From: Microbacterium sp. LWH11-1.2
GTDB taxonomy: Bacteria; Actinomycetota; Actinomycetes; Actinomycetales; Microbacteriaceae
NCBI RefSeq assembly: GCF_038397745.1
Contig: NZ_CP151636.1
Location: 806,001-870,000, forward strand
Direction: 5' to 3'
DNA length: 64,000 nt
Shown: positions 35,959 to 44,349 of the stretch, piece by piece
Numbering within the stretch: the first letter of the stretch is position 1
Layout of the letters: each line of letters begins with the position of its first letter
Program-made: the position numbers and the translations under genes
Notes under the pieces: model-generated
Told to the model about the DNA's origin: nothing
What the model saw: the letters and a program-made list of their open reading frames with translations, nothing else
The model's database searches: none

Positions 35959-36351
35959 ATGACCGCCTTCCAGACCACACACGCGTTCAGCGGGTTCAGC
36001 GTCGACGACATCGACGCGGCTCGCTCCTTCTACCGCGACACGCTCGGCATGGACGTCACCGACAACGCCATGGGCTTCCTCGACATCGCCCTGCCGCAGG
36101 GCGGGTCGATCCTCGTCTACGGCAAGCCCGACCACACGCCGGCGAGCTACACGATCCTGAACTTCCCGGTCGACGACGTCGAGGCCGCCGTCGACGAGCT
36201 CAATGCGAAGGGCGTCGTGACGAAGATCTACACCGACCCCGACCTCGGCACCGATGCGAAGGGCATCTCGCACGGCGCCCCGGGCAAGGGCCCGGACATC
36301 GCCTGGTTCACGGACCCCGCGGGGAACGTGCTCTCGGTGCTCGCCGACTGA
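35959..36351 (+). CDS. VOC family protein
   Basis: A 130-residue glyoxalase-fold protein, with FSVDDIDAARSFYRDTLGMD in the first module and ILNFPVDDVEAAVDELNAKG in the second, ending WFTDPAGNVLSVLAD. TGGACA and CATGCT are 17 bp apart and CATGCT lies six bases before the ATG, a good leaderless promoter. Substrate unknown. Confidence 0.82.
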   Translation: MTAFQTTHAFSGFSVDDIDAARSFYRDTLGMDVTDNAMGFLDIALPQGGSILVYGKPDHTPASYTILNFPVDDVEAAVDELNAKGVVTKIYTDPDLGTDAKGISHGAPGKGPDIAWFTDPAGNVLSVLAD

Positions 36352-36358
36352 CGCGGAG

Positions 36359-37324
36359 TCAGAGCCGGTCCGCGAGCCACGCGGTCTGCCGGTGCCACTG
36401 CACGATCTGCCCGCCCTCGTGGCCGTTGAACTCGTAGACGGCGATCTCGGCATCCGCAGAGCCGCAGTGGTTGAACGCCGCGAACACGCTCGACGGCAGC
36501 ACGACGGCATCCATCAGGGCGACGGAGAACAGCACCGGCGCCGTGATGCGGCGGGCGAAGTTCACACCGTCGAAGTACGACAGCGTCTCGAAGACGTCAT
36601 CGGCCCGCGCGCGGTGCACGGCGAGATAGCGGCCGATCTCGGTGAAGGGGAGCTCGGGCGTGAGCTGCACCGACCGCCGGAAGTGGCAGAGGAAGGGCAC
36701 ATCCGGCATCGCCGCCGAGACGTCGGGGTGCAGGGCTGCGGCCGCGAGGCTGATGCCGCCGCCCTGGCTGCCGCCGGTCACGCTGATGCGGCCGGCGTCG
36801 ACGGCATCCAGCTGCTTCACGGCGTCGATCAGCAGCACCGCGTCGGTGAACACGCGACGGTAGAAGTACGTCTCGGGATGCTGGATGCCGCGGGTCATGA
36901 AGCCGGGGATCGATCCCTCCGACCCGTGCGGGTCGGGGGTGTCGCCGCCTGAACCCCACCCGCTGCCCTGGCCGCGGGTGTCCATCAGCACGTGCACGTA
37001 GCCGGCGGCCGCCCACTGCAGCCGCTCGCCGGGGATGCCGCGACCGCCGTTGTACCCGATGTACTCGACGACGGTCGGCAACGGCCCCTCCGCCTGCGGA
37101 CGGGTGATCCACGCGCGGATCGGCTCGCCGCCGAATCCGCTGAACGTCAGATCCTCCACGATCAGCTGCGTGATCGGGGACGCGACAGGCTGGACCACGG
37201 GCGCGGTCGCGAGTGCCCGTGATTCGGCGAGCGTGCGCGCCCAGAAGTCGTCGAAGTCCGCGGGCTCGGCCACGTCGGGCCGGAAGGAGCGGAGCTGGTC
37301 CAGGGGGAGATCGGTGAGAGCCAT
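36359..37324 (-). CDS. CE7-family acetyl esterase (acetylxylan esterase/cephalosporin-C deacetylase)
   Basis: A 321-residue AXE1-domain hydrolase. Typical segments are the CE7 RGQGSGWGSGGDTPD, the nucleophile Ser in GGSQGGG, and the late Asp (ALMDAVVLPSS) and His (NGHEGG) of the triad. No signal peptide, consistent with intracellular deacetylation of imported xylo-oligosaccharides or similar esters. It converges on the VOC gene with a 7-bp gap. Confidence 0.9.
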   Translation of the reverse strand: MALTDLPLDQLRSFRPDVAEPADFDDFWARTLAESRALATAPVVQPVASPITQLIVEDLTFSGFGGEPIRAWITRPQAEGPLPTVVEYIGYNGGRGIPGERLQWAAAGYVHVLMDTRGQGSGWGSGGDTPDPHGSEGSIPGFMTRGIQHPETYFYRRVFTDAVLLIDAVKQLDAVDAGRISVTGGSQGGGISLAAAALHPDVSAAMPDVPFLCHFRRSVQLTPELPFTEIGRYLAVHRARADDVFETLSYFDGVNFARRITAPVLFSVALMDAVVLPSSVFAAFNHCGSADAEIAVYEFNGHEGGQIVQWHRQTAWLADRL

Positions 37325-37357
37325 CGGCGACAGGTTAGCCGATGACGAGGCGGGGGA

Positions 37358-37807
37358 TCATCGTCCCCGCGGGAAGCCGATCGTGCGCAGCTCCGGTGCC
37401 AGCCTCTCCCACTGCCAGTCGCGTTCAGCAGCCCGGCCCGCGTCGCCGCGGTGGAGTCCGACAGCCTTGGCCGCGTAGGTCGCGGCGTGCGGCGAGTGAT
37501 CGAACATGTGGGCCACGGCGACCGCCTGTCCGGCGGCGCGTGCGGCAGCGACGGCTGCCGGGGCATCCGCCGCCTCCCGTGCCGCAGCGTGCGCGGCGAA
37601 GGCGGCCGTGCGGCACTCCGTCATCGGGATCTCGCCGCGCATCCAGGCGCGCAGGGTGGCGATCGCGGCGCGCGGCCTGTCGTCACCAGGACGCAGCTCG
37701 TCGAAGATCGGCAGCGCGCGCTCGGCGCAGGCGGCAGCCCACTCCGCGATCGCGTGATGAACCGGCAGTTCAGGGTTCGCCCACTTCTCCTTCTGATCGT
37801 CACTCAC
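37358..37807 (-). CDS. Imm-5-like putative immunity protein
   Basis: A 149-residue all-helical protein (HHAIAEWAAACAERALPIFD, RPRAAIATLRAWMRGEIPMT, AGQAVAVAHMFDHSPHAATY) resembling the Imm-5-like family, often mis-named SbcC. The GTG start at 37807 is set by the open frame. No toxin gene lies next to it, so an immunity role here is not supported by context. It is 33 bp upstream of the esterase gene in the same direction. Confidence 0.55.
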   Translation of the reverse strand: MSDDQKEKWANPELPVHHAIAEWAAACAERALPIFDELRPGDDRPRAAIATLRAWMRGEIPMTECRTAAFAAHAAAREAADAPAAVAAARAAGQAVAVAHMFDHSPHAATYAAKAVGLHRGDAGRAAERDWQWERLAPELRTIGFPRGR

Positions 37808-37896
37808 CCGATGATCGTGTCAGGAACCTCCGACGCCCGCCGGATCCCGGTCGCCGGAACGTCGCAGGACCTCCCCCGAAAAGATTTCAGTATTCG

Positions 37897-37958
37897 GTGT
37901 TGCTAAGTACCGGTACTCAGTGTTACTTTGTACCGGTACCCAGCAACACTGAGTACCG
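37897..37958 (+). promoter_or_regulatory. PadR operon promoter with GTACCGGTAC operators
   Basis: Two GTACCGGTAC palindromes (37907-37916, 37930-37939) are 23 bp apart, with a half-site GTACCG at 37953-37958. They are bracketed by GTGTTGCT (37897-37904) and AGCAACAC (37941-37948). A possible promoter, TTGCTA (37900-37905) and TTACTT (37923-37928) with 17-bp spacing, has the first palindrome as its spacer. PadR autorepression is the likely use. Confidence 0.65.
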
Positions 37959-37980
37959 ACAGAAACGAAAGGAGGACCTG

Positions 37981-38325
37981 ATGGGCAAGCAGATGACCGA
38001 GATGCTCAAGGGCACTCTGGAGGGCATCGTCCTGGCCCTCCTGGCCGAGCAGCCGGCTTACGGGTACGAGATCACCGCGCGAGTGCGCGAACACGGGTTC
38101 ACCGACATCGCCGAGGGCACGATCTACGCACTGCTGGTGCGGATCGAGCAGAAGAGTCTCGTCGACGTCGAGAAGGTCCCGAGCGAGAAGGGCCCGCCGC
38201 GCAAGGTGTACAGCCTCAACGCCGCCGGCACGCAGGAACTCGAGGACTTCTGGAACACCTGGAGCTTCCTCAAGAAGCACATCGAACAGCTGAACACGAA
38301 CAACACCGAGAACAAGGAGAACTGA
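37981..38325 (+). CDS. PadR-family transcriptional regulator
   Basis: A 114-residue PadR repressor with the winged helix KGTLEGIVLALLAEQPAYGY, ITARVREHGF and GTIYALLVRIEQKSLVDVEK. AGGAGG precedes the ATG. It heads an operon with DUF1048 and an ABC exporter, a common Gram-positive arrangement in which PadR represses the operon until a drug binds. Confidence 0.92.
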   Translation: MGKQMTEMLKGTLEGIVLALLAEQPAYGYEITARVREHGFTDIAEGTIYALLVRIEQKSLVDVEKVPSEKGPPRKVYSLNAAGTQELEDFWNTWSFLKKHIEQLNTNNTENKEN

Positions 38326-38327
38326 TC

Positions 38328-38693
38328 ATGGCCGCGAAGTGGATCGAAGCACTCACCGGATCGCTCGAGGAGAAGAAGCAGTACAAGCAGGCGCAGGCCC
38401 GCATCAACGCCCTCCCGGAGCCGTACCGCGAGATGGCGAAGGCCCAGCAGCGCTACAACATGTACTACGGCGGCGTCACCGACGGCAACATCATCGTGCA
38501 GATGTTCCTCGACATCGCGGATCTGTGGGAGCGCGCCGCGATCGACGGCACCCCGGTCAGCGCCATCGTCGGCGACGACCCGGTCGAGTTCGCAGAGAAC
38601 TACGCCGCCGCGTACGGCGGACGGCAGTGGATCGACAAGGAGCGCGCGCGCCTCATCAAGGCGTTCGACGACGCGAAGAAGAAGGAGAACTGA
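38328..38693 (+). CDS. DUF1048 domain-containing protein
   Basis: A 121-residue helical protein of the DUF1048 family, with YREMAKAQQRYNMYYGGVTD and VSAIVGDDPVEFAENYAAAY. Members nearly always accompany PadR and ABC-2 exporters; their role is unknown. It begins two bases after the padR stop, with AAGGAGAACTGATC serving both as end of padR and as binding site. Confidence 0.88.
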   Translation: MAAKWIEALTGSLEEKKQYKQAQARINALPEPYREMAKAQQRYNMYYGGVTDGNIIVQMFLDIADLWERAAIDGTPVSAIVGDDPVEFAENYAAAYGGRQWIDKERARLIKAFDDAKKKEN

Positions 38694-38695
38694 TC

Positions 38696-39493
38696 ATGAG
38701 CACCGCAGCCATCAGCGTGAAGGGCGTGCAGAAGTCCTACAAGGACCTGCATGTGCTGCGCGGCGTCGACTTCGAGGTCGAGAAGGGCAGCATCTTCGCC
38801 CTGCTCGGCTCGAACGGCGCCGGCAAGACCACCATGGTGCGCATCCTCTCGACCCTGCTGAAGGCGGATGCCGGCACGGCATCCGTGCAGGGCGTCGATG
38901 TCGCGACCGATCCGCTCGGCGTCCGCGAGAGGATCAGCCTCACCGGGCAGTTCGCCGCGGTCGATGAGATCCTCACCGGACGCGAGAACCTCGTGCTGGT
39001 CGCGAAGCTGCGCCACCTCGCCGACGCCGGGAAGGTCGCCGACGATCTGCTGGCGAAATTCCGTCTGACGGATGCCGGTGGACGCAAGGTCGGCACCTAC
39101 TCGGGCGGCATGCGCCGCCGGCTCGACATCGCGATGAGCCTGGTCGGACACCCCGAGGTCATCTACCTCGACGAGCCGACCACGGGCCTCGACCCCGAAG
39201 CCCGCATCGAGGTGTGGGACGTGGTCAAGGAACTCGCGAACACCGGAACCACCGTGCTGCTCACCACGCAGTATCTCGACGAGGCGGAGCAGCTGGCCGA
39301 CCGCATCGCGATCCTGCACGAGGGCCGCATCATCGCCAATGGCACCCTCGCCGAGCTGAAGAAGCTGCTCCCGGCCGCCAAGGTCGAGTACGTCGAGAAG
39401 CAGCCCACCCTCGAGGAGATCTTCCTCACCCTCATCGGCCCGTCGCCTTCGACAGGCTCAGGCACCCAGGTTCAGAAAGGACACGCAGCATGA
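38696..39493 (+). CDS. ABC exporter ATP-binding protein (DrrA-like)
   Basis: A 265-residue ATPase of the daunorubicin-resistance class: Walker A GSNGAGKTT, signature YSGGMRRRLDIAMSL, Walker B VIYLDEPTTGLDP. It pairs with the following permease. The last 18 or so residues (GPSPSTGSGTQVQKGHAA) come from a dispersed repeat at 39446-39466 read in frame, so the natural C-terminus may have been replaced. The stop overlaps the next ATG. Confidence 0.93.
   Translation: MSTAAISVKGVQKSYKDLHVLRGVDFEVEKGSIFALLGSNGAGKTTMVRILSTLLKADAGTASVQGVDVATDPLGVRERISLTGQFAAVDEILTGRENLVLVAKLRHLADAGKVADDLLAKFRLTDAGGRKVGTYSGGMRRRLDIAMSLVGHPEVIYLDEPTTGLDPEARIEVWDVVKELANTGTTVLLTTQYLDEAEQLADRIAILHEGRIIANGTLAELKKLLPAAKVEYVEKQPTLEEIFLTLIGPSPSTGSGTQVQKGHAA
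39446..39466 (+). repeat. CTTCGACAGGCTCAGG element inside the DrrA-like gene
   Basis: The 21-bp CCTTCGACAGGCTCAGGCA plus CC is the same element as at 62289-62310 and, inverted, 62391-62412. Here it is translated as PSTGSGT near the C-terminus of the ATPase. Similar sequences are scattered in many Microbacteriaceae genomes as I recall; this needs a search to confirm. Confidence 0.55.
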
Positions 39494-40257
39494 CCACGCA
39501 CTTCGCGGCGGACACCGCGACGCTCACCGGCCGCTCCATGCGGCACATCTTCCGCAGTCCCGACACGATCATCACCACGGCGGTCACCCCGATCGCGCTG
39601 ATGCTCCTGTTCGTGTACGTCTTCGGCGGCGCTCTGAAGACGAGCACCGGCGCCGAGAACTACGTGAACTACCTGCTCCCCGGCATCCTGCTCATCGCGA
39701 TCGCCTCCGGTATCGCCTACACGGCGTTCCGGCTGTTCACCGACATGCAGAGCGGCATCTTCGAGCGGTTCCACTCCATGCCGATCGCCCGATCGAGCGT
39801 GCTCTGGGCGCACGTGCTCACGTCACTCACCGCCAACGCGATCACCCTGGCGATCATCTTCGGCGTCGGCTTCCTGATGGGCTTCCGCACCGGGGCGAGC
39901 CCGCTCGCATGGCTCGCCGTGATCGGCATCCTCATGCTGTTCACGCTGGCCCTCACCTGGCTGGCGATCATCGCGGGCCTGAACGCCAAGACGGTCGACG
40001 GTGCGAGTGCGTTCTCGTACCCGCTGATCTTCCTGCCGTTCATCAGCTCGGCCTTCGTGCCCACCGACACGATGCCGGGTCCGGTGCAGTGGTTCGCCGA
40101 CAACCAGCCGGTCACCTCGATCGTCAACACCATCCAGGCGCTGTTCGCCGAGAAGCCCGTCGGGAACGACATCTGGGTCGCTCTCGCCTGGTGCGTCGGC
40201 ATCCTCGTGGTCGCCTACGTGTTCGCGATCATCTCCTACCGGAAGAAGGTCAGTTGA
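39490..40257 (+). CDS. ABC-2 type permease (DrrB-like)
   Basis: A 255-residue permease with six helices. It begins with a cytosolic segment (TGRSMRHIFRSPDTIITTAV), and has the ABC-2 FERFHSMPIARSSVLWAHV loop and the late PLIFLPFISSAFVPTDTMPG. It overlaps the ATPase stop by four bases. The pair should export a hydrophobic drug or lipid. Tandem hairpins follow. Confidence 0.92.
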   Translation: MTTHFAADTATLTGRSMRHIFRSPDTIITTAVTPIALMLLFVYVFGGALKTSTGAENYVNYLLPGILLIAIASGIAYTAFRLFTDMQSGIFERFHSMPIARSSVLWAHVLTSLTANAITLAIIFGVGFLMGFRTGASPLAWLAVIGILMLFTLALTWLAIIAGLNAKTVDGASAFSYPLIFLPFISSAFVPTDTMPGPVQWFADNQPVTSIVNTIQALFAEKPVGNDIWVALAWCVGILVVAYVFAIISYRKKVS

Positions 40258-40269
40258 CCTCTTCGAGCG

Positions 40270-40303
40270 GGACGGAACGCTCCGTCCGGGGTTCATACCC
40301 CGG
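40270..40303 (+). terminator. Tandem hairpin terminator after the PadR-Drr operon
   Basis: GGACGGA-ACGC-TCCGTCC (40270-40287) and CCGGGGT-TCAT-ACCCCGG (40286-40303) lie in tandem 13 bp after the permease stop. An alternative longer stem pairs AACGCTCCGTCCGGGG with CCCCGGCCGGGGCGTT. The GC-rich stem followed by GTTT suggests intrinsic termination. Confidence 0.6.
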
Positions 40304-40361
40304 CCGGGGCGTTTCGCTGCGCTCGGGGTGCGGCGCGCGGGGCGCTGCGGCCGCGCGGAAC

Positions 40362-40428
40362 GGAGGAGATCTCGCGGAATGAAGGAGCTTTCACGAGGAT
40401 TCGCCCTTCGTTCCGCGTGATCTCCTCC
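40362..40428. repeat. Convergent-gap hairpin (GATCTC family)
   Basis: Arms 40362-40386 and 40404-40428 (25 bp) pair at about 22 positions; the outer end is GGAGGAGATC / GATCTCCTCC, the same as in the 19132 array, while the inner part is different. It lies between the ends of the converging permease genes. Confidence 0.7.
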
Positions 40429-40483
40429 GCAACGGGTGGGCTGAGGGATGCTGCACTCGACGCGGCTGCATCCTCCCTGTCCC

Positions 40484-41692
40484 TCAGACCGTCCGCAGCG
40501 CGGTCGTCGGCGACAACCGCGCCGCGCTGACCGCGGGGTAGAGACCCGCGATCACGCCGACCGCGAGCGCCACCATCGGTCCCCCCACGAGAACCAGCAC
40601 GGGAATCGTCGCCGACTGCCCCTGGATCGCGGCGTATGCGACCACTGCGAGCGCCCCGCACACCACTCCGGCGATGCCTCCCAGCCCTCCGAGCACGATG
40701 GCCTCGGCCACGAACTGGCCGGCGATCTGACCGGGGCGGGCACCGAGCGCGCGCCGGAGCCCGATCTCCCCACGTCGCTCCAGCACGGCGACGACCATGG
40801 TGTTGGCGATGCCGATGCCGCCGACGAGCAGGGCGATGGCGGCGAGACCCACGGCGAGACCCGAGAGTGAGTCGTCCGCGGTCTCCCGCGCTCCGGCCAG
40901 GTCGCCGAGCCCGGTCACCTGCACGTACGGCGAGCCGGGGTTCGCGGCTCGAGCGATCGCCTCGCGGACCTTCTCGCCCGTGCCGCCGTCGGCCATGCGC
41001 ACGTAGATCGAGGCGATGGTGTCGTCACCCTTCGCCGACACGTGCTCGGCGGCCCAGCGGTCGCCGAGGAACGCGCTCGCATCGATCGACTCGGCAAGGC
41101 CGGCGGAGTCGAGGATGCCGATCACGGTGTACCACCGCTCCCCGATCCAGACGCGCACGCCTGTCTCCGTGATGCCCATCCGCGCCGCGGCGGCGGCACC
41201 GAGCACGGTCACCGGCAGCGAGCGATCCGTCTCGTCGAACCAGCTTCCCTTCGCGACCGAGCCCTCGACCGACGACAGGAACTCCGGGCTCGCCGCGTAC
41301 GCGGTCAAGCCGTTGCCCTGACTCTTCGGCATGAGGTCGTTGCGGTACACGCCGGTGCCGTCCGGCACCTTCTCGAGCACGCCGACCTGCTCGACCCCCT
41401 TCACACGCTCGATCATCCCGGCCGCGGTGTCGGGCAGCGCCACCGGCTTGCTGTCCGGCCCGTATCCGGGCTGGACCATGATCATGTTCGCACCGAGCTC
41501 ATCGAGCTCCGCCAGGAGCTGGGCCTGATTCGACGCGGCGATGCCGGTGATGGCGGTGAGCGCCGCGATCCCGACCGCGACCCCGAGCGCCGACAGCGCG
41601 GTGCGCATCTTGCGACTGCGCGGTCCGATCAGCGCGGTCCGGATGCTGTCGCCGATGCTGAGCCGCGGCATCCGCTCACCCCGGCGCTTCAT
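40484..41692 (-). CDS. ABC transporter permease, MacB type
   Basis: A 402-residue permease with one N-terminal helix (MRTALSALGVAVGIAALTAI), a long MacB periplasmic core-like domain (about 60-270) and three C-terminal helices containing GIGIANTMVVAVLERRGEIG, LRRALGARPGQI, the FtsX family signature. The ATG at 41692 overlaps the ATPase stop. It forms a tripartite-like export set with the ATPase and the adaptor upstream. Confidence 0.92.
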   Translation of the reverse strand: MKRRGERMPRLSIGDSIRTALIGPRSRKMRTALSALGVAVGIAALTAITGIAASNQAQLLAELDELGANMIMVQPGYGPDSKPVALPDTAAGMIERVKGVEQVGVLEKVPDGTGVYRNDLMPKSQGNGLTAYAASPEFLSSVEGSVAKGSWFDETDRSLPVTVLGAAAAARMGITETGVRVWIGERWYTVIGILDSAGLAESIDASAFLGDRWAAEHVSAKGDDTIASIYVRMADGGTGEKVREAIARAANPGSPYVQVTGLGDLAGARETADDSLSGLAVGLAAIALLVGGIGIANTMVVAVLERRGEIGLRRALGARPGQIAGQFVAEAIVLGGLGGIAGVVCGALAVVAYAAIQGQSATIPVLVLVGGPMVALAVGVIAGLYPAVSAARLSPTTALRTV

Positions 41693-42399
41693 GCCGCGAC
41701 CTCTTCCCGCTCGCGGGGACCGGTGTCGCTGACGATGCGGCCGTCGTGGATGCTCACTTGTCGCTCGGCACGCTCGGCGATGTGAGCGTCATGCGTGATG
41801 ATCACGACGGCAGTGCCCGATCCGGCGATCGAGGTGAGCAGTTCGAGGATGCGCTCCCCCGTCGTCGAGTCGAGCGCCCCCGTCGGCTCATCGGCGAACA
41901 GCACCGACGGCTCCCCGACGATCGCTCTCGCGATGGCGACCCGCTGCTGCTCCCCACCGGAGAGCTGCCCTGGTCGGTGCGTCATGCGGGCGCCGAGGCC
42001 CACGCGCTCCAGAGCCGCCGCCGCGCGGACGGCGCGCTCTGCGACGGGGACGCCCGAGTACAGGAGACCGAGCGCGACGTTGTCGATCGCGCTGAGTGCC
42101 GGCAGCAGGAAGAACTGCTGGAAGACGAAGCCGATGCGGCGAGCGCGCAGCACCGCACGATCGCGCTCGGCGAGCGCCGCGGCATCCGTCCCGTCGATGA
42201 GCACCGTGCCGCTCGTGGGGTCGTCGAGCGTACCCATGATCGAGAGCATCGTGCTCTTCCCCGATCCGGATGCTCCGACGACGGCCACCAGCTCGCCACG
42301 CTCGATGGCGAGACTCATGCCGTGCAGCACTCGCAGCGGCGGGCTGCCGGGATACTCCTTGACCACATCGACGAGCTCCACCACGGTTCCGGGGTTCAC
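41689..42399 (-). CDS. ABC transporter ATP-binding protein, MacB/LolD-like
   Basis: A 236-residue ATPase with Walker [10 protein letters not shown], signature [15 protein letters not shown] and Walker [17 protein letters not shown] 42399 overlaps the stop of the adaptor gene by four bases. Motor of the adjoining FtsX-type permease. Confidence 0.93.
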   Translation of the reverse strand: MNPGTVVELVDVVKEYPGSPPLRVLHGMSLAIERGELVAVVGASGSGKSTMLSIMGTLDDPTSGTVLIDGTDAAALAERDRAVLRARRIGFVFQQFFLLPALSAIDNVALGLLYSGVPVAERAVRAAAALERVGLGARMTHRPGQLSGGEQQRVAIARAIVGEPSVLFADEPTGALDSTTGERILELLTSIAGSGTAVVIITHDAHIAERAERQVSIHDGRIVSDTGPREREEVAA

Positions 42400-43448
42400 T
42401 GCGCCACCACCACCGCGTCGCCTGCGGCGAGGTCTCCGCCGACGACCTGCACCCGGGTGTCGGCGATGAGGCCGACTTCCACCGACACCCGCTCGACCTC
42501 GCCGTTCTTGCGCAGCACGTCCACCGCGTAGCCGCCGTCCGTCGTCGCCACGAGGGCGGTGACCGGCACGACGAGGGCGTCCTTCACCTCCGACGCCGCG
42601 AAGACGACCTTGACCGCGCGCAGTCCGATGCCCTCCGCGACGGCGGGGTCGGCGAACTCGATGTTCGCGGTGGCGGGGGTGGTCTCGCCCTCCTTCTCCG
42701 TGGGCTGACCACCCGGATCGACCGCGGTCACCGTGGCCGGAACCTCGGTGCCGTCGGGCAGGACCACGATCACGGGCGTCGCCGGCAGGATCTCGCGCGC
42801 CTGCCCATCGGTGAGCTTCGCGACGACCCGCAGCGCGGTGCTCGTGTAGGTCAGCGGACTGGCACTCGCCGAATCACCCAGCTGCGCCTTGACCGATTCG
42901 ACGCGAACGGATGCCGCGGCGATCGCGACGACGTCGCCCAGCTTCACGACGCCGTCCTTCGTCACCCCGAGAGCCTTCTGCCACGCCTTGACGTTCGCCT
43001 CCGTGACCGCGGTGAACTCGTCGTCCACCGTCATGTCCTCGCCGAAGCCGAGGTCGGCGAGCGCCTGCTCCAGCTGTCGGACGTCGGGACCGTTCTCGAC
43101 CCCGATACCCAGGTCGCGCCAGAACGGCCGGTCGCCGCGCATCGCGATCACAGGCTTGCCGTCGACTTCGTAGAGGGCCTCGCCCACACCGATCACGTCG
43201 CCGGCGCCGGGCAGACGTGTGATGGTGCCGCCGCGACCCGGAAGGGCGATGGATGCCCCGTAGCTGAGGTTCCCGTTGATCCGGAGATCGGAGGTCAGCG
43301 TGGTGAGCTCGGCGTCGACCGTCACCGGCTTCTTCACGTCCGGCGCCTCGGCGACCGAGCTCCACGGCTGCAGCACCGCCAGCGTCACGGCGGCCGCGAT
43401 GAGCAGCACGCCGACGGGCACGAGCACCCGGGTCAGTCGACGGCTCAT
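42396..43448 (-). CDS. Membrane-fusion/adaptor protein with peptidoglycan-binding domain
   Basis: A 350-residue protein with an N-terminal anchor ([19 protein letters not shown]), a barrel-hybrid domain ([20 protein letters not shown]), a PG_binding_1 segment ([18 protein letters not shown]) and a C-terminal beta-barrel. This is the Gram-positive adaptor type that accompanies MacB-like permeases. Overlaps both neighbours by four bases. Confidence 0.85.
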   Translation of the reverse strand: MSRRLTRVLVPVGVLLIAAAVTLAVLQPWSSVAEAPDVKKPVTVDAELTTLTSDLRINGNLSYGASIALPGRGGTITRLPGAGDVIGVGEALYEVDGKPVIAMRGDRPFWRDLGIGVENGPDVRQLEQALADLGFGEDMTVDDEFTAVTEANVKAWQKALGVTKDGVVKLGDVVAIAAASVRVESVKAQLGDSASASPLTYTSTALRVVAKLTDGQAREILPATPVIVVLPDGTEVPATVTAVDPGGQPTEKEGETTPATANIEFADPAVAEGIGLRAVKVVFAASEVKDALVVPVTALVATTDGGYAVDVLRKNGEVERVSVEVGLIADTRVQVVGGDLAAGDAVVVAQ

Positions 43449-44212
43449 TCGTCGCCGCCGGAAGGCAGCACGGTCGCCGCGGAGAAGGCGCCCTCGAAGT
43501 ACTCGCCGATCAGGGCGAACCAGTCGAAGTCGGCCGACTCGACGCTCTTCGGCGTGAACATGGGCGGCATGTCGCCCACGGCATCCGCGCACGCCTCGAG
43601 GAGTGTGCGGGCCTCGTCCTCCGTGATGCCGACCGGCAGCTCGAGCATGCCGTCGGCATCGGGGTCAGCGAAGTCGGTGAACCCGTTCTCTCTGGCGCAG
43701 GCGGCGAAGGCGAGCCCCGCCTCGATGATCTCCTCGGACGAGATCATCTTCGTCTCCGCTCCTTCGCCGGAGATGTCGGGCTCGGGCTGCTCGAACTCAG
43801 GGACCTCTTCCTCGCACTTCTCCCAGGCGGCGCGCTGGCCGCCCTCCTCCGGGTACCCGGCAGCGGAGGTCGACGCGAGCCAGGTGCCCTCGTCGTCCGA
43901 GAAGATCATCGTCATCGGCATGTCCTCGCCGTCACCGCCGTCGAGCGATACCGAGCCGCCGCCGCTCAGCGTTCCTAGCTCGCCCTCTCCCGGAGCATCC
44001 GGCATGAGCACGCCCACCTGTCCGCCGTCGACGATCTTCGCGGTCTGACCCTCTCCCGTGAGGCAGGTCACGAACCGAGTCGCGGCCGCGTCGTTCGCCG
44101 CGTCGTCCTTCGCTCTGTCGTCTGCGGACGGCGCAGAGCATGCGGCGAGCACGGCCACAGCGAGGATCGCCGGCACCACCGCCAAGGAACGGCGGATCTT
44201 CACATCGAACAT
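43445..44212 (-). CDS. Lipoprotein of unknown function in MacB-like operon
   Basis: A 255-residue lipoprotein: signal helix (LAVVPAILAVAVL) and lipobox LAAC near residue 25, then an acidic extracytoplasmic part with four cysteines (VTCLTGEG, WEKCEEE, FAACARENG, LEACADAV). ATG 44212 has AAGGGGA upstream; ATG 44227 lacks one. First gene of the leftward export operon and divergent from the two-component system; it may capture the substrate or signal. Confidence 0.78.
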   Translation of the reverse strand: MFDVKIRRSLAVVPAILAVAVLAACSAPSADDRAKDDAANDAAATRFVTCLTGEGQTAKIVDGGQVGVLMPDAPGEGELGTLSGGGSVSLDGGDGEDMPMTMIFSDDEGTWLASTSAAGYPEEGGQRAAWEKCEEEVPEFEQPEPDISGEGAETKMISSEEIIEAGLAFAACARENGFTDFADPDADGMLELPVGITEDEARTLLEACADAVGDMPPMFTPKSVESADFDWFALIGEYFEGAFSAATVLPSGGDE

Positions 44213-44298
44213 GACATTCCCCTTCATCCGGTCGCAGGTCGTCTGCGACTCTGCAGTCAGTTCTATGGAGGCGGTGGTTTGCTGTCGGTATGACGGCG

Positions 44299-44315
44299 CC
44301 TAACCGGAAACTAAC
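44299..44315 (+). promoter_or_regulatory. CTAACC direct repeats before the two-component operon
   Basis: CTAACC occurs at 44299-44304 and 44310-44315, an 11-bp period typical of OmpR-family regulators that bind as tandem head-to-tail dimers. The site lies in the 137-bp gap between the divergent lipoprotein and regulator genes, so the encoded OmpR-type protein could act on both. Confidence 0.45.
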
Positions 44316-44349
44316 CTCGGACCGCGCATCCTCGGATGCAGGAGGTTCC

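Noticed and set aside
40286..40303. GGGGTTCATACCCC looks a little like a tRNA T-arm
   Set aside because: No D-arm, anticodon arm or acceptor stem around it; it fits better as a terminator stem.
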